Positions 11,411-24,930 are shown, counted from the first letter of the stretch. The stretch: 64,000 bases of DNA from Isoetes taiwanensis (GCA_021234155.1 JAJEKV010000025.1:974474-1038473), one strand, 5' to 3'. Notes: generated by a model not told the origin, from the sequence alone. Translations and numbers: made by a program.

Positions 11411-13249
11411 ACTAAGTTATTTTCGATCATCCGCCCATTCTATTGGTGATGAAGCTAAAATTTGTGTCTCTCTTCCTTCAGGCCATGGTCTTCTGATTGT
11501 ATGATTGTGAAAAGTGGCCCTATCTTTCTAAATTAGGCCCTTCAATTGCTTAATGGCCTTTAGCTTGCAAACTTATTTCCTCAACTTACTCTATTTGCAA
11601 ATTTTTCGTGCTAAGAGAGATTGTCCTACAATGGTCTCTTCTTCCTCTCATGCCTCCTACCTCTGTTGTGTCCCCTTTACCTTACATTTGTCCCTTCTAC
11701 CAATGCTATTACTACCTCTGTTGTTGCTATTCCATCTGCTCCTAAAGCCTCTATCCCACAGAAGATTGTGCATACTCTGACTTTTAATCAGGATGTCAGG
11801 TTGAACTACATAATATCCAGGAGATGCAAGAGCGCATGGTAGTGTTTAGGTGCAATAAGGCTAGTCAACATATCTTCCATGTCATGAACGAGTCTGATAA
11901 TTTGCATGGAAGGGTGGAGTAAAGAGGAGGCTCTCCCTTATCAGTTATCCATTTTTTTTTTTTTTTGGGGGGGAGGGAGGGGCGAGAATAGAATAGAATA
12001 GATTTTTAGGCTCTCCCTCACCAAATGCTAGACAAAATAATGGAAGGGTGGAACAAAGAGGAGGCTTCCCCCTTGCCAATTTCTAGGATGAGATGGACTG
12101 ACCTCCCGTCAAAATCATGCGAGATGGAGATGGTTGTTGCTGGCTCTATTCATATGGAGGTGGAACATAGTATTTAAATCTCATGAACCTTTTGTCTTGG
12201 AATGTGAAGGGCACATATCTTCTTATATTATAAAATTATCCTGTAGGTATGTCATGCATCAAACATGGGCGGCTCGGATTGTGCCACGTGGCATGCCACG
12301 TGTGCTTTTTTTACTGCGAAAAGGTGCGGCATTATCCAAACTATGTCATAGGCAAATACGACATAGAGGGAAAAAAAGGGCCCACCGGAATGGAGAAGGG
12401 AAGGCCGGATTTTTATTCCTACACGTCTGCTCCATTCAATTTTTTACTTGGGCTGGGCAGTGTTAGATTCAGGGGTTAATCCCGCAGGTGAGTCTTTGTG
12501 GAAGGAGTTTGATATTATGACAGGGCAGTGCAGTACCAACACAAATGGCCGCCAAACCCACAGCCCATTTTCTTCTTCTTCGTATTCCAAAGACCCATCT
12601 GGATTCCCCATTTTCTTCTTTTTCTTCAGCCTAATCTGCGGGATTGATCTCTGTAACGTTAGCTATGAAGGCTTATACCAGAATCTAGCGGCAAATTTCT
12701 GGAGATAGGGTTTCAGAATCATATGATTTTGTCGGGCAAAACCAAATTGAAACTTTCATACGCAGGATCATACCGAAATGGCAAAGGGTTAGGGCATTCC
12801 AATTAAATTAATTTGAAGGGAGTTTACTTTATCCATCTATCTAAGTTGCACAATGTGATCTAAGAAACTCATAGTGGCCTAGACATTTCGTACTTATTGC
12901 AGAATTAAAGAGACTCAAAAGTTCCACGCATGAGAGATTGAAATTGAGAAGCGAGAGAAATGATTCATGTAATATCCTTCAAACATTGCTTAGAGACAAA
13001 ATGAACAATTATTACATGGACTTAATTATTACATGGCTCCTCAAACTACTGGCAACACATTACTACCCACAGTTGAACAATCACATGTAAAGCCCACCAA
13101 CGGTGGGCAATTTACTAGTATAAAAGACATTTATGGCTCATATATAAAAGATATATGATTGTTAGCATCACAATGTCTGAGAAAAATGATTTATACCTAT
13201 ATTGATTGTTAAATCTCGGTGAAATGATTATGAAATACAAGGATAAAGG
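11411..13249. other. No gene recognised; short (GAATA)n run at 11986
   Basis: Mixed low-complexity sequence. It includes a poly(T)/poly(G) run at 11949-11975 and a short (GAATA)n run at 11984-12001, which is the reverse complement of the tail motif of the LINE family in this window. It may mark the 3' end of a minus-strand LINE scrap, but no LINE coding sequence was recognised beside it. Confidence 0.5.
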
Positions 13250-15989
13250 AGTACTAATATTGATAGGAATAGAACAGAATAGAACATGGCAAGAGCAAGC
13301 ATAAAAGGCAGACATAGATGAAACAGACAGGCAATGGGTACAATGCAAGAGAGGGGACAAATGGCAAAGAACCATAGCTGGCAGCATGGACACAAATACA
13401 AAAGGAGAAATGCTGCTAGAAATATATACTGCAGCAGGTACAATCTTCTGCAATGGAGTACACAGATGGAGAGGATCCGGGGATTTCACAAGCTAAAACA
13501 AACACAGAAATAGTGGATTATATCATTGCAAATGAGGAGGCAATAGGCAACGTACTAACAATTGAACTAGGGGAAAGGCCAATGGGGAGATGGAAAGGAC
13601 GCAGAGCTATTCACCTGCAGATAGAGCAATCCAACACAAAGCACATCAAACAGGAAAAGTGATGTGGGTAAAATTCAAATTCAAAGGAAATAATGCACCA
13701 AGTTTTCTATTTAGGATTGAGGAGTAAATTCAGAGCAGAGGAAAAGGGAAAGAATAGAATAGGCATTCAGGACCTCACTTTGGTTTGACAACGAATGCAG
13801 GGACCAAAGAATGAAAACCATGCAGATGAGAGGAGCAGAACAATATCAAGAGGAATGCCAAAAATACATTAGAACGTTGAAAACCAAGAAAAACAGGAAC
13901 CTGAAACAACATTAATGGGATCTAGCAAACAAATTAAAGAAGCACCCAGAGAGTTTCTGGTTGAGCATGAAGACGGAAGGAAGGCCATCTCACAAGGAAA
14001 ACACTTAGATTGTCCTAGTGCTAAAGACTTAGCAGCCACAGAATTGGCCATAAGAGGAATAGTTACTGACACTTTCAACAAGATAGTACATACATACATG
14101 CCAGAGAGATGGCAATACAATAAGATGATCCCATTGCACAAAGAGGGAACAAGAACCGAGCTGGGTAACTATAGAACCATAATGGTAAGCTTAATCTTCG
14201 CCAAATGGTTCGGTAAATCCCTACATGAGAAACTTAAACATTGGGTAGAAAATGGAAAGCTAAAAGCATAGGGACGTGTGGAATTTAGGCCAGATCATTC
14301 CATCAAGGATCACTTAGTCACCTTAAGGATTTTTATACAATAGGCCAGGGATCAGAACAAGAAGATCATGTGCTGCTTTGTGGACTTCAAAAAAGCCTTT
14401 GACACAGTCCCCAGGAAAAAGGTACTACAACAACTACCAAATTTACAAGTATCAGAGGGATTGGTAGTCAATTGCCAGATTATAGCTAAGGATGTATGCA
14501 AAGTTAGAAGAGGAAGGCCAGGAAATTGATTGTGATACAGGGGTGAAATAGGGATGCCCTCTATCCTCCACGCTTTTTGAAAGTTATATGGATGCATTCA
14601 AAGAGTACATATACGAAATCAAAGGGGACGCAGATGCACCAACACTAGAAAAGACAAAAGTGCCAATAATGTTGTATGCAGATGTCCTAGATATAATGGC
14701 AATAAAGACAAAGGGAATGCACCGAAGTGCTAGAAAATTACTGCACCCACAAAACACAAGTTGTTTAAATATAAAGGGTTATACTGGTGGAAGTTACAAA
14801 TGCCCAGGGTATCACACACATGGGGTAGAAAAATGGTCTAAGGGATCGGACACCAGGTTTCAAGCTACCATAACAAACTATTATGTTATGAAAAATCATT
14901 GTAACAGAAGCAAGATCATAGGTTGCGAAATCAAAGAATATATATTAAACACATTGGTAGCACAAACACGGCTTTATGGGTGTGAAGCATGGGGCCCAGG
15001 ATTCACAGACCATATAAATGGGAGAAACAAGAAGGTACACTCCACCAATGGCACTGTCAAGAATTTTAGATTAGAATAAACACACCAAATTCCACACTTA
15101 TGTATGAGACAAGAGAAAAACTAATGGAGATAAGGGCTTGGGAAGATAATAAAAGTTGATAAAAACATGAAGTCGGATAAGCTATCAACAACAGCCATCA
15201 CAGAATTAGATAAGCAACATTTGCTAATAGGCCAAGGATGTTTTATGAGATATCAAAATGGACACAAGAAATGGGCATAGAATTAAGTCATATCCTTAAA
15301 GAAGCTATATGGGATGATATGTGGACACACACAGCGATGCAAACCTGGTTGTGCAAACACTTAGGACCTATGATAGACTGGCTTTTGGAGGTTTTTAATT
15401 CAGAAGGACATATTGGCGAGAAGCTATACCAGAAGTGTACGATTGGGAAAGCCAATATGGATGCCATAGTGAAATCGAGAATGTGCAGCCATGACCTGAG
15501 AATCGAACAAAACAAATGGAGGAAAATCGACACGGCAGACCGAACATGCAGGACATGTAAAATGGATAAGATAGAGGATGAGAGTCACACACAAGATCAA
15601 TTGGAACCTTCCAGTCCCAACATTGATGAAAAATGAAGATCTACTAGGGGAGCTAGCAAAAGCCATCTATGGGATGATGAATAGACACTATGGGGTGCAC
15701 AAAGACAGAGGGCTCATAATCTGGCAAACATTTATGTTAGTCAGAGGAGCCCGCAATGTACAACTTTAAAGTTGAGGATAATGATGGATCGCATGGTCAA
15801 GAAGCCAAGTATAAGTGGAGTGGTGCGAGTACATAATGACAAGTTAAGTCTGCATGATGGCTAAAACAACGTTGCATTGAATGCTGGTAGCATCCTCTTC
15901 TGAAGCAGCTCGCAAATGCTGCATAAGTCCAAGAGCCGCTAGATCGAAGGGACATAAATATATTCTATTCTATTCTATTCTATTCTATT
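13250..15989 (+). pseudogene. Decayed LINE (endonuclease and reverse transcriptase remnants) with (TATTC)n tail
   Basis: Fragments follow each other in LINE ORF2 order across several frames. Endonuclease C-terminal pieces lie near 13380-13640 (TKGEMLLEIYTAAGTIFCNG, then EIVDYIIANEEAIGN). Reverse transcriptase follows: PLHKEGTRTELGNYRTI near 14140, CCFVDFKKAFDTVPR (motif A) near 14370, a motif-B-like stretch near 14560, and a damaged YADD box reading LYADVLDIMA near 14670. At 15536-15590 there is a Cys/His region CRTCKMDKIEDESHT. The element ends in (TATTC)n at 15959-15989. Several frameshifts and stops make it inactive. The C-x2-C...EDESHT signature and the tail are shared with the LINE at 7341, so both belong to one family. 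Confidence 0.85.
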
Positions 15990-18768
15990 GCTTATTACTA
16001 CCGAGTCAAATCTCATGAATAGCTATAGAATGCCAAATAGTGATAGGGATTTTCATGAGTGGATCAAAAAAGAAACTTGGTTAGAGCATGGAATAAAAAA
16101 TGCAAGCAGCTTCTAGATTCCATACAAGCAGAGGAGCCTGACTTTCTTCGTCTAGAGAATACCACATAAACCATACATACTTGGTTCCCTACATGAAATG
16201 GGATACAGGAAAAGGATATTTGGCAACAACGAAAAACACATGTCCAACTGTCTATCTGAATATGTTCAGTACAGATTCTCATATATCAGGACATGGTTAT
16301 AGAAGTAAAAGTGAGCCAAAAAGATTTGATAATTGTTGTTTAGGTTATCTATGGTCGTAAGATATCGATTGATTTTGTAAGCTCCACCTTAAAATCATAA
16401 TCTTCCATTTTCAAATTACTCTGAAAATTTGAAAAACAAAATAAATTGTCTTATCTTGCTTATAAAAGGACTAGTAAGAATAGAGATTGGAGTTGCCACA
16501 TCATTTTTTATAACCTGCCAATGAATCAATACCCAACATGCAGTCATTCTACAAATCCACAATGGAATTCAGGTGACTCCATCTTCATTTAGAACATCAC
16601 TGCTATTGCAAATTTATGTATGGATAACGATTTTTTCATAATCACATGGGCAGTTTGCTAATGTGGATTTTTTAACGCTGGGGGGATTTGCAAAGAAGGA
16701 GATTGTACCATATATACAGTTCCATGTCGTTTGGTATTACTCTAGATCAACTTGGTACCATGAGCAATAATCACCTATGTCTATTCTTTGTACACCTGGG
16801 GATGAGGAAACACCAAGGATCTCTAAGAATATTTTCAGCAATATAGACCTTAATTAGCATGCATAACAATTGTGTATTATTTTTCAAATGAGAGAAAGAT
16901 ATTTGTGTCCAAGCAAAGAAATGACATGTTCAATATTGAGAAATTAGCCTGTTTTATGAGATTCATTGTATCCAGCTTTTCCCCTCCAAATTAATTGGTG
17001 CTGGATTTGATGCTCAGTGTTGGTTCACTTATGGAAGATAGACATTATTAAGGCCTAGAGGTGTTGGTTATGGAGGTCTGCACTATTCATGGTAGACCTT
17101 ATTATGGCCTAGAGCAAGATCCAGACATGTATGATGATGTTAAGGACATTTGGCTTTCTTACAAACATGCAAACAATGCTGATAGAATTGTAAGAGAGCA
17201 TGCCACTGAAGACATTTATGCAATTAATCAAGAATGTGGAAAACCCAGATGACTGGTTGGTATTGATTCTTAATTTTATTACGTTTCTAAATCTTTGTGT
17301 AGTTATTTAACTGAGTTATTCTGTCTTTTACAATAATATGCTGGCATCTTATACAGCCAACGCAGTTAAGTTTATAGAGTTGATTGAGCCACCAATTATA
17401 TTGCCAATAGAAAGGAGGATAAAACAATATATTTATATATGGATGATGCGGCAGATGAGGAGGCAAATGAGAAACAACAGGGATTGATTGTTATCATCGT
17501 TGGTACTTGATGTTGGTTATGCATGCATCATCTGATTACGAGTAGCTTAAATTTGGTAGTTTATGAATGATTAGACATATGATCCAAAAAAACCATTAGA
17601 AGCTTGGTTATAATCATCAAGTTTTGTGCAGCTGAGGATTACCATTTGAAGTTGTATGAGGTTTTTTTTGTTCCATTTTATGTGAGCTTTTCCTCTGCTA
17701 ACTTTTGTGATAATAACTACTGCTAGTGTTTCTTCTTTTGCTATTAGATAATGTAGCTTTTCTTCTTTTGCAATTTATGTTGTCTCAAACTTTCAAGTTA
17801 ATTGAATGCATAACTATCCCTGAAAACAAAACTATTGTGCATAATTAAACTTTAAAAATTTATTTTTAGAGCGGGTTGTGCATACAACTGTTGACTTCTT
17901 AATTATATGTAAAGATAATATTTTCTATCGGATCATCAGTTTCACCTTAACCAGACAGTTTAGTTAAAGGAGTATAGTATAGCTTATGTAGCTAATATAA
18001 TTTGTAACTCAGGGTGCAAAGCAATCAAATGTGGACACAAATCTAGGCAAAAAAGATAACCTATTGTGTTACGCTATTTATTTTAACATGTATTACACTA
18101 TTCATTGCAATTTTATACTTCACATTTTATAGACGTATAATTTAAGAAGGTGAAAAACCAATTGGGAACAGGTAGTTCTTATAACACCAAAAATCTGGAT
18201 TACATTACGACAAAATGAAGAATGCTTTGGATCCAATAGCATATGCATCTCCAACTAATCTTTGCTAGGGAAAACGGGTCGCTAGAAGTCTATTGCATTC
18301 TTTCATGTGAATTAAGTAACTGATGGAAATTCATATCATGTCATCTACTTATATTAGATTGAATTGTGGAGATGTCAATTCAAGTACTAATCTAAGGGTT
18401 GTTTTTGCCGTCACTAATTAAAAATCCACGTCTGAGATTATAGATGTCTTGTGCTATGCATACCTTAATTAGATATGCTCGATGTGCAGTGAATCATGAT
18501 GTTCATGTGATGAGCTAGTTCTGCACATCAGAACCAACTTTTCATAGCGACATATATGAATAGCAATTAATTTTAGCATGAACATAAATGTCCCAAAAAA
18601 GAAGTCACGCCAACTATGAAAAACACTTTATCTTAGGTTTCTAAATTTTGCAATGTCATTTCCTCTTAGATCATTATAGATGAGAAAAACTTGTCTATCT
18701 TGCTTGGCCTTTCATAATTTTTGGGTTGCCTCTAGGGGGGCAAACCCTCGTTTATGTGGGTTTGTGGG
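15990..18768. other. No gene recognised
   Basis: AT-rich intergenic DNA. The open frame at 17061-17252 (63 codons) has no recognised motif and no flanking exon with clear splice sites. Confidence 0.55.
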
Positions 18769-18804
18769 ATATACTGAGTATATGCTGGAATATACTCAGT
18801 ATAT
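18769..18804. repeat. Perfect 15-bp inverted repeat (hairpin) with 6-base loop
   Basis: ATATACTGAGTATAT (18769-18783) is followed after six bases by its exact reverse complement ATATACTCAGTATAT (18790-18804). Each arm is also itself nearly palindromic. It could be a cruciform-forming site or the inner end of a small foldback element. No gene is adjacent. Confidence 0.9.
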
Positions 18805-19916
18805 GTTGATGACCGCTAAAACCCTTTGTTCCTAAGTAAATCAACCGGTCGATTGTGGATAATGGATGTTACGGAGTAACCGACCAATCAATGAATTTTT
18901 TTTCGCAGCTCTAGGATGTCGCCTTCTTCCTCATTTTCTCCATTCGCTCAAAATGCGCGATCCAATAAATTTTTTTTGTTCACCCTTGCTTTTCAGACAT
19001 TGCTTTGACGCCAGAGTTTTTGCGCCCTTGCTTTGGAGCTTTGTGTAAAACTTTTACCACTCTTCTCCATTACATTTGAAGAAGGCTCCTAACGGAATAG
19101 CAAGCTGGAGCTTCAAATTTAACTTCAGGTAGATTAACAAGGATACATAAGAAACAGGTTTACAAACGACCTGATCTTCAGTCTGTAGTCGATTCCGAAA
19201 TTTGCATATTATTCCATTTCTTTTTGCTTGATTGAACGACAAAACTGGCACTGTTTTTCAAGTCTTCAATCCATGTAGAACAGATTCCGGCAGTTGGTTT
19301 ACGAGTTTAGGCTTTCCTTTTGAGTCATTTCTCAGAAGAAGGCATCTGCGTCAGCCAGCAAAGAAGTGTATTTGAGAATTTGTTTGCTTCGGATTTTAGC
19401 TTTTCGTTTCTACTATATTTTCAGATGGTGAAAAGGTTCAGGGCATGGAAGAAGTGGATCGCAATGCATAAACTGCTTGATGAAACTGATCTATAACCTA
19501 AGTCACCTGCGCAGGTGAACAGTGAAGCTAGCTTATGATGTATGTTTCAGTGTCAGATCTGTTTTTTTTACTTACTTCATTCTCAAGGGGCTCAGATGAA
19601 GATGAGGAACTGTTACATTGTGAGGATCTTTTTTCTTTAGCCATATTTCACATGAGAGGGGTTCCAAAGTAAATATATTGGAAATGTAGGTTCTAGTGCC
19701 GTTGGTTCCACCAACTAAGGCCCTACGTAAGGCGCTGTCAGATTTGCTATGTCGATAGAATAACGGCTGTTTTGAAATGAAGAAACAAGCTATTTATGGT
19801 TTTATAATAATGGCTATTTTGCTTATTAGATTATACTTTTATCGTTATTATTCTGAGGTGCTGCATTTAATCTTTATTCTGCAACTTAACTTTAAACTGC
19901 GGTAATGGCATTGCAG
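18805..19916. other. No gene recognised; possible 5' region of the exonuclease gene
   Basis: There is no confident exon. Upstream exons of the DEDDh exonuclease-like gene would be expected here if it were complete, but none with the N-terminal features of that family was recognised. Confidence 0.4.
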
Positions 19917-20911
19917 TGCTTGGTGAGCCTGGCATCACAGCATCCTCGTTTTGGAAGTGCATATAGCTTTCCTTCATATGGCAAGGTTAGTGCTAAAACA
20001 TGTTTTATAATGTTCTTCATCTGGTAGAAACTGATAGATCAATCTTCAGCAATGCATTTAAGGCCTACATATTAAAGGAAAAGCAACAAGTATGATACTT
20101 GCCATTAGGAAAGTTCCCTTTGGTCTTCTGCAGTTTTGGTTTTCCTATTTAAAGGAATGGGTTCGGACAAAGCGTGGAGCTTCATCCCAGGCAAAGACAC
20201 CAGAAAGGATGCTTTCCCTTGATTGTGATGAATGCTTTTCACATGCCATTCCCTAATCACACAATTTTCCTATTTAAAGGAATGGGTTCGGACAAAGCAT
20301 GGAGCTTCATCCCAGGCAAAGACACCAGAAAGGATGCTTTCCCTTGATTGTGAAATGGTGGATTGTGAGAATGGTGAAAAGCAGGTGGTGCAAGTATGCA
20401 TTGCAGATCGTGACTGCAAGGTATAGTTATCTACATCGATGTGTTATAACTTTTGAATTTCTTGACTTTACGTGTGAATGCTTTTTGTTGTGCAGACACT
20501 TGTAAAACCATCTAAACGAGTAGTTAATTATTTAACACCAATTCATGGCATTTCGGCTGCAGATTTGGAGAAAGCAACCTGTACTCAGGAGGAAATTCAG
20601 GTAGTTTAGATCACTTTTTATACAAATTCGTTCTGTAGTTGCCAAATTATTTTTGGTGTTTCTTGAGCAGATAAAAAAATTACTGAAACCTGGAACCATT
20701 TTGATTGGTCACAGTCTCAATTATGATTTGCAAGGTAAATATTATTTCTGAAATTATAGATCTAACATACTGTTGGTTGTTATAAGGGTAATGTTGTGGA
20801 TTTGCAGAGCTCAAGATTGACTATAGAAGGATTATTGATACTGCATTGATTTTTAAGCATCATGATAAGGCAGACGCTTTTTTCTCTCCTGGACTTAATG
20901 ACTTATGCAAG
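19917..20911 (+). CDS. SDN/REX-type DEDDh 3'-5' exoribonuclease, partial and internally duplicated
   Basis: Exons with good GT-AG borders: 19917-19985, 20134 or ~20281 to 20420, 20496-20600, 20671-20734 and 20808-20911. Joined, they give the core of a DEDDh exonuclease like plant small-RNA-degrading nucleases. MLSLDCEMV is Exo I with the catalytic Asp and Glu. KRVVNYLTPIHGISAADLE follows, then GTILIGHSLNYDLQ is Exo II, and ELKIDYRRIIDTALIF, SPGLNDLCK lead toward Exo III. The exon expected to carry the final His and Asp was not found before 21458. SDN enzymes trim small RNAs from the 3' end. A 135-bp tandem duplication (20140 and 20275) repeats the start of exon 2; using the first acceptor reads into a stop after LDCDE. 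Splicing to an AG just upstream of 20281 could bypass it in frame. The gene is probably damaged or truncated. Confidence 0.75.
20140..20364 (+). repeat. Tandem duplication of an exonuclease exon segment, period 135 bp
   Basis: About 89 bp starting TTTTCCTATTTAAAGGAATG at 20140 recurs from 20275 with one difference (AAAGCGTGG versus AAAGCATGG). The copies are separated by ~45 bp of unique sequence. The first copy stops right after the codons for LDCD and enters sequence with a TAA. The second runs on into the full catalytic exon. Confidence 0.95.
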
Positions 20912-21457
20912 GTAGTGTTTTAATCATAGTAGTCTGTTCATGTATGTTTCATTTAAGTGGATATCTGGAGCAATATGTATGTGCCACTTCCAGTTTCTGT
21001 GAAGGCTTTTACAAAGCGATGCTCAGACTTTAGAGCCGTCATCTTTGAAGGTGTTAGAGGAACCAATTAACGTCGAACCGTGACTGCCTTCTTGCACATG
21101 GCTATTTTTTATTACCTTTGATATTATCTGTGGCTGACTTTTCCAGCATATATATAAGGTATTTAATGTGTTATTTCATTTATTTAGAGACTACTAAAGG
21201 GTTCTTAATCATCCTTTGCTTACAGCAAAAGACAACTACATTTTGCACGTTATTCTTTCTTCCAATTATGGAGAATCGTCTGGAATCTCTTTTCCGTGTT
21301 TCAAGGAATAAGAAACATGCATTAGGGATATGCCTCTTTGCAAGAGAATAGTAGCACTGGTTATGGAAATGAGAACTTCAGGCAATGGGATTTCTCTATT
21401 TTGTATTTTATGCGCATGATTCGACATGTCTGAAGGATGCTGGATTAGGATTTATAG
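20912..21457. other. No gene recognised
   Basis: Sequence between the last recognisable exonuclease exon and the left edge of the large duplication. No exon with the final catalytic residues was seen. Confidence 0.5.
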
Positions 21458-22456
21458 ATGTGGCAGAAGATTAAAACCCTTGCATCTCAACCAAACATTG
21501 CTTTATTGTGGGCGATTTTTGATACATGAGGATTTAGACTCCTTTGGAATGCATTGTTTTGAGACCGTGTAATTTCTATACAGGAGGATACAGACTCTTT
21601 TAGGTATGTAAGTTTAGTAATCGATCATTTTCCTCTCATTCTTCCCTTTCCTGCAGGTTTGCCAAGGTTCTAGCTGGTTATATGAAGCTTTTCAATCTGC
21701 CGAGGCTATGCAAGAGCAAGGTTGTGTCTCTCTGATTGGCTAACTGCTGGGACACGAAATGGCAAGACTTAGGGTGTTATATAAAAGTACAGAGTTTTAT
21801 TTCCAATAGTGAGCTCGGATAATTTCCAGTATTGTCTGATCAGCTGATTCTTTGTTCAAATCTTGCTATTGGCAACTTCTGGCACTCTCAGAACCTTCAA
21901 CTGATTAACTGGCCTCAATTGCACGTGTAGTAACCAGTTATATAAATACACTTGATGCTTCATGCTACTCTCCTCCTGAATGGCATCTCAGGTTCTGTTG
22001 TTGGGTCCTTTTATTAAATTTATCGGCTAATTTGTGGAAGCAATCTTATTACTGAAGTTGGTAGCAGATTCAATCATTTATTTCATCTCTGATTTGGATC
22101 AATGTCATATATAGTCATATCAACAATCTAGATCAAACTCATATGGTGCATCTGATGATAAGGTATGTCTTTGTTATATTTCTTTTGGCTAATTGTAGAA
22201 ATATGTTAGGTGCATTTACTAGAGATTTTTCCATGTTATGCAGAGATTTGCGCATTATGTTAGTCTCAAACAGATTTCAACCAATTTTGGTCATGTGGCA
22301 AGTGAAGTTCAATTAGTGGCTATTATAAGAGTTCTCTGCCATGATAATATCAAGCACGACAACTTAAGCTGCCATGCATGGCAAAATAGATATGTTAACA
22401 CATGTTTTAGGCTATGAAGTTCGAGTGCATTTTGGAAGATTTTGTTGTACTGTTAC

Positions 22457-22588
22457 TCTCAACCTGATCAAGTAACAAGCAGCCATGAAAGACTTTGCAA
22501 CAATTTTGAATTTTTATAATTGTCTCAACCTGATCAAGTAACAAGCAGCCATGAAAGACTTTGCAAACAATTTTGAATTTTTATAATT
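22457..22588. repeat. 66-bp tandem repeat, two copies (present in both large copies)
   Basis: TCTCAACCTGATCAAGTAAC starts at 22457 and again at 22523, with a 1-base length difference in an A run. The same pair occurs in copy B at 38101 and 38167, so it pre-dates the large duplication. Confidence 0.95.
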
Positions 22589-23084
22589 GTTATATATGAA
22601 ACAGGTGTATGAAATGATGGAATCGTAGAGTTGTTACATGTGTTAGGCTTCTTTGCATAAATGTCCATCCCTCATGATCACAATGCAAATAATAGGAAGA
22701 ACATACAGCAAGACTTACACGGGCGCCACAGCAGCAACTTGCCTACTCTCCCCGCTCCTTTGCCTGCTCTCCCCGGTCCTTTGCTTCAATGATAAAGCAC
22801 TACGAACTAAGAAATCGAACTACAAACTTCGAAGCTGCAAGAAAAGAGGAAGCTGTAAGAAAAAAAACAATTTGTAAGGTAGGAACATGTCCTGCCTCAA
22901 GGAAAACTCTCACCGTAAGGTAGCAACTCAGGGAAAACTCTCACCGTAAGGTAACAATCCATAAGGTAGGAACTCTGAGGCGCTCAGGAAAAATTCGTAG
23001 ATGAGGAGACAGTGAGGCACTGATAAAAACTTCGTCTGCACTGCGGCGTTCCAGGCACAAAGTCCAAAGTCTTACCATTTTAAA

Positions 23085-23190
23085 AAAGAAGATCTAATAA
23101 TAATCTAATAATCTAATCATAATCTATAATAATCTAGATTTAATAATCTAATAATAATATATAATAATTTAGATTTAATAACCTACCATG
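23085..23190. repeat. AT-rich TAATAATC-type low-complexity run
   Basis: Repeated TAATAATCTA / AATCTAGATTTAATA phrases. The same run is in copy B at about 38743-38830. Confidence 0.8.
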
Positions 23191-24132
23191 TGATAAGGCT
23201 CATATAAAGCAACAAATTTGTGTATGTGGAACGTTTATGCCACGAATGTAGACAAGAATCTAGAATGTGGCAAAAAGACTCATAGTATATAAAACAACAA
23301 ACTCAAAATTTCAACTGTGCATGGTGTATAGTTAAATATAATAATCTCTGTTATAGCAAGCTACCTGACTTTAGATAGACTATTTTATCATACTTGAGTG
23401 CGAGAGACTTGCGTCCCATTCATTGAAGGTGATGGTGTTGAATCTTCAGTTGCCATAGTTTTTAAGCGAAGAGGAGTGCAAGATAGTGTTCCAAATTGTT
23501 ACTTGAAATAACGAGCAATATTGTGTACCAGATTTTGTACATGCTGTAGTCCTAATTTTGCATGGCTGATACAAGGAGAATCAATAGTCATGATAACAAA
23601 ACCCACTTCTTCATTTTTATATACCCAAAAAAGGCTTAGATAAAAAGGCGTAAAACAAAGTAGTTTCTTCTCCTTTAAGAATATATCGCTCAAATGAATA
23701 AAAACAAAGTAGTTTTTTTCTCCTTTAAGAATAGAATCAAAAGAAGGGACACACATCACATGGTAGAGTTTCCAAGATGTTATCTTTACCTTACCAAAAA
23801 AGGTGAGCATGGAATATCATGATACATGTGGTTAATGATTTTCCTCCACGCATTTCTCATATGCCCCCATCAGTCGTGACTCGTGTATCAAAGCAATTTT
23901 TTCCCCATTTGCAAATATTTCAAATTAGGAATACTTGCAAGGCTAACGAAGAGGAACATATTCAAAAGGACTCGAACTATACCAAATAAGGGATACAACT
24001 CTTACCATGGAAACTCACATCCATTTGGGATGCTTTTATAATGTGGACACTTGATGTGGATTCTGTTATTTCATGATGCCCAAATAGGCCTTGGCTTAAG
24101 TCAGAAGGCTGTTGGGGTTGCAATGAATGTGG

Positions 24133-24930
24133 TTACATTTTTGCAGTTTTCGTTGTCATGTACATGTTTAATAGTAGCATAAAGGCTGCAGCATTGTGTG
24201 GCTCCAATCTAAGAATGTGTTTTAATGCATCCCATGCATGATGCTCGCTGCCATGAAAACTTGAGGTGCTAAGAAAAGCCATCCAAACGGCCGGCCGATT
24301 GGGCGGGGAAAGGCATGTTCTCAACAAAATCTACTACTTCATGCACCCATCAGTAGCGGCTAAGAAGGTCAACCATGCATGCATAATGCCTTGTTAATAA
24401 TGTGATGTTACGATCCTGGACCGATTAATTCAAAATAGTGACAACCTTCATCTCCTAAACCTCCATGGCGACATCTTCGATAAAATACAAATATATGTAA
24501 TGTCATTTGACCTCACGCCTTCCTTGCCCATTTGTTCTAAAAAGGTGAGTACTTCCTTGGCGTTGCCTTGTTGCGCATGTCACGAAAAGTATTGCATTCC
24601 ATGAAATCACATCCCAATTCACCGGTCACAATGCATTAAAGAAACAATGTGCATTCTCTATATCTCCACATTTTGCATACATATCAATTAGTGTATTTCC
24701 TATGAATGGATGTTTGTCATATTCATTTCTCTTTACATACTCATGGATCGCCTACCTTGTTCAAGTGTTTGCTAGGTTTGCACATGCACTAAGAACGTTT
24801 CCGTGAAAGTTTGATTCCAAGTTAAGTTTTGATGTTTCTTTGTAGTTTAGAGTCTAGTAGGCTGTTGGTAGCGATATCCTTTGCTTTCTAAAAAAACATC
24901 TCTGTTAAATATGGACTTCTAGAAACATTT
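24133..24930 (-). pseudogene. PPR (PLS-class) fragment, copy A, heavily broken
   Basis: This corresponds to the copy B PPR fragment at 39782-40595. The readable end contains VWMAFLSTSSFHGSEHHAW and LKHILRLEPHNAAAF, the C-terminal E-type motif of plant PLS-class PPR proteins. Compared with copy B, the frame is broken by many small changes, mostly at CAG/CTG sites that read as CG here. At least some of the breaks may therefore be consensus errors. No start, few PPR repeats and no DYW domain. Confidence 0.75.

Noticed and set aside
17061-17252. 63-codon frame MLVMEVCTIHGRPYYGLE
   Set aside because: Looks protein-like in composition but shows no known motif and no neighbouring exons with clear splice sites.
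21661-21741. Exon-like stretch VCQGSSWLYEAFQSAEAM after a good acceptor at 21657, duplicated at 37302
   Set aside because: It does not match the expected last exon of the DEDDh exonuclease, and no other family was recognised. Its presence in both copies reflects only the duplication.
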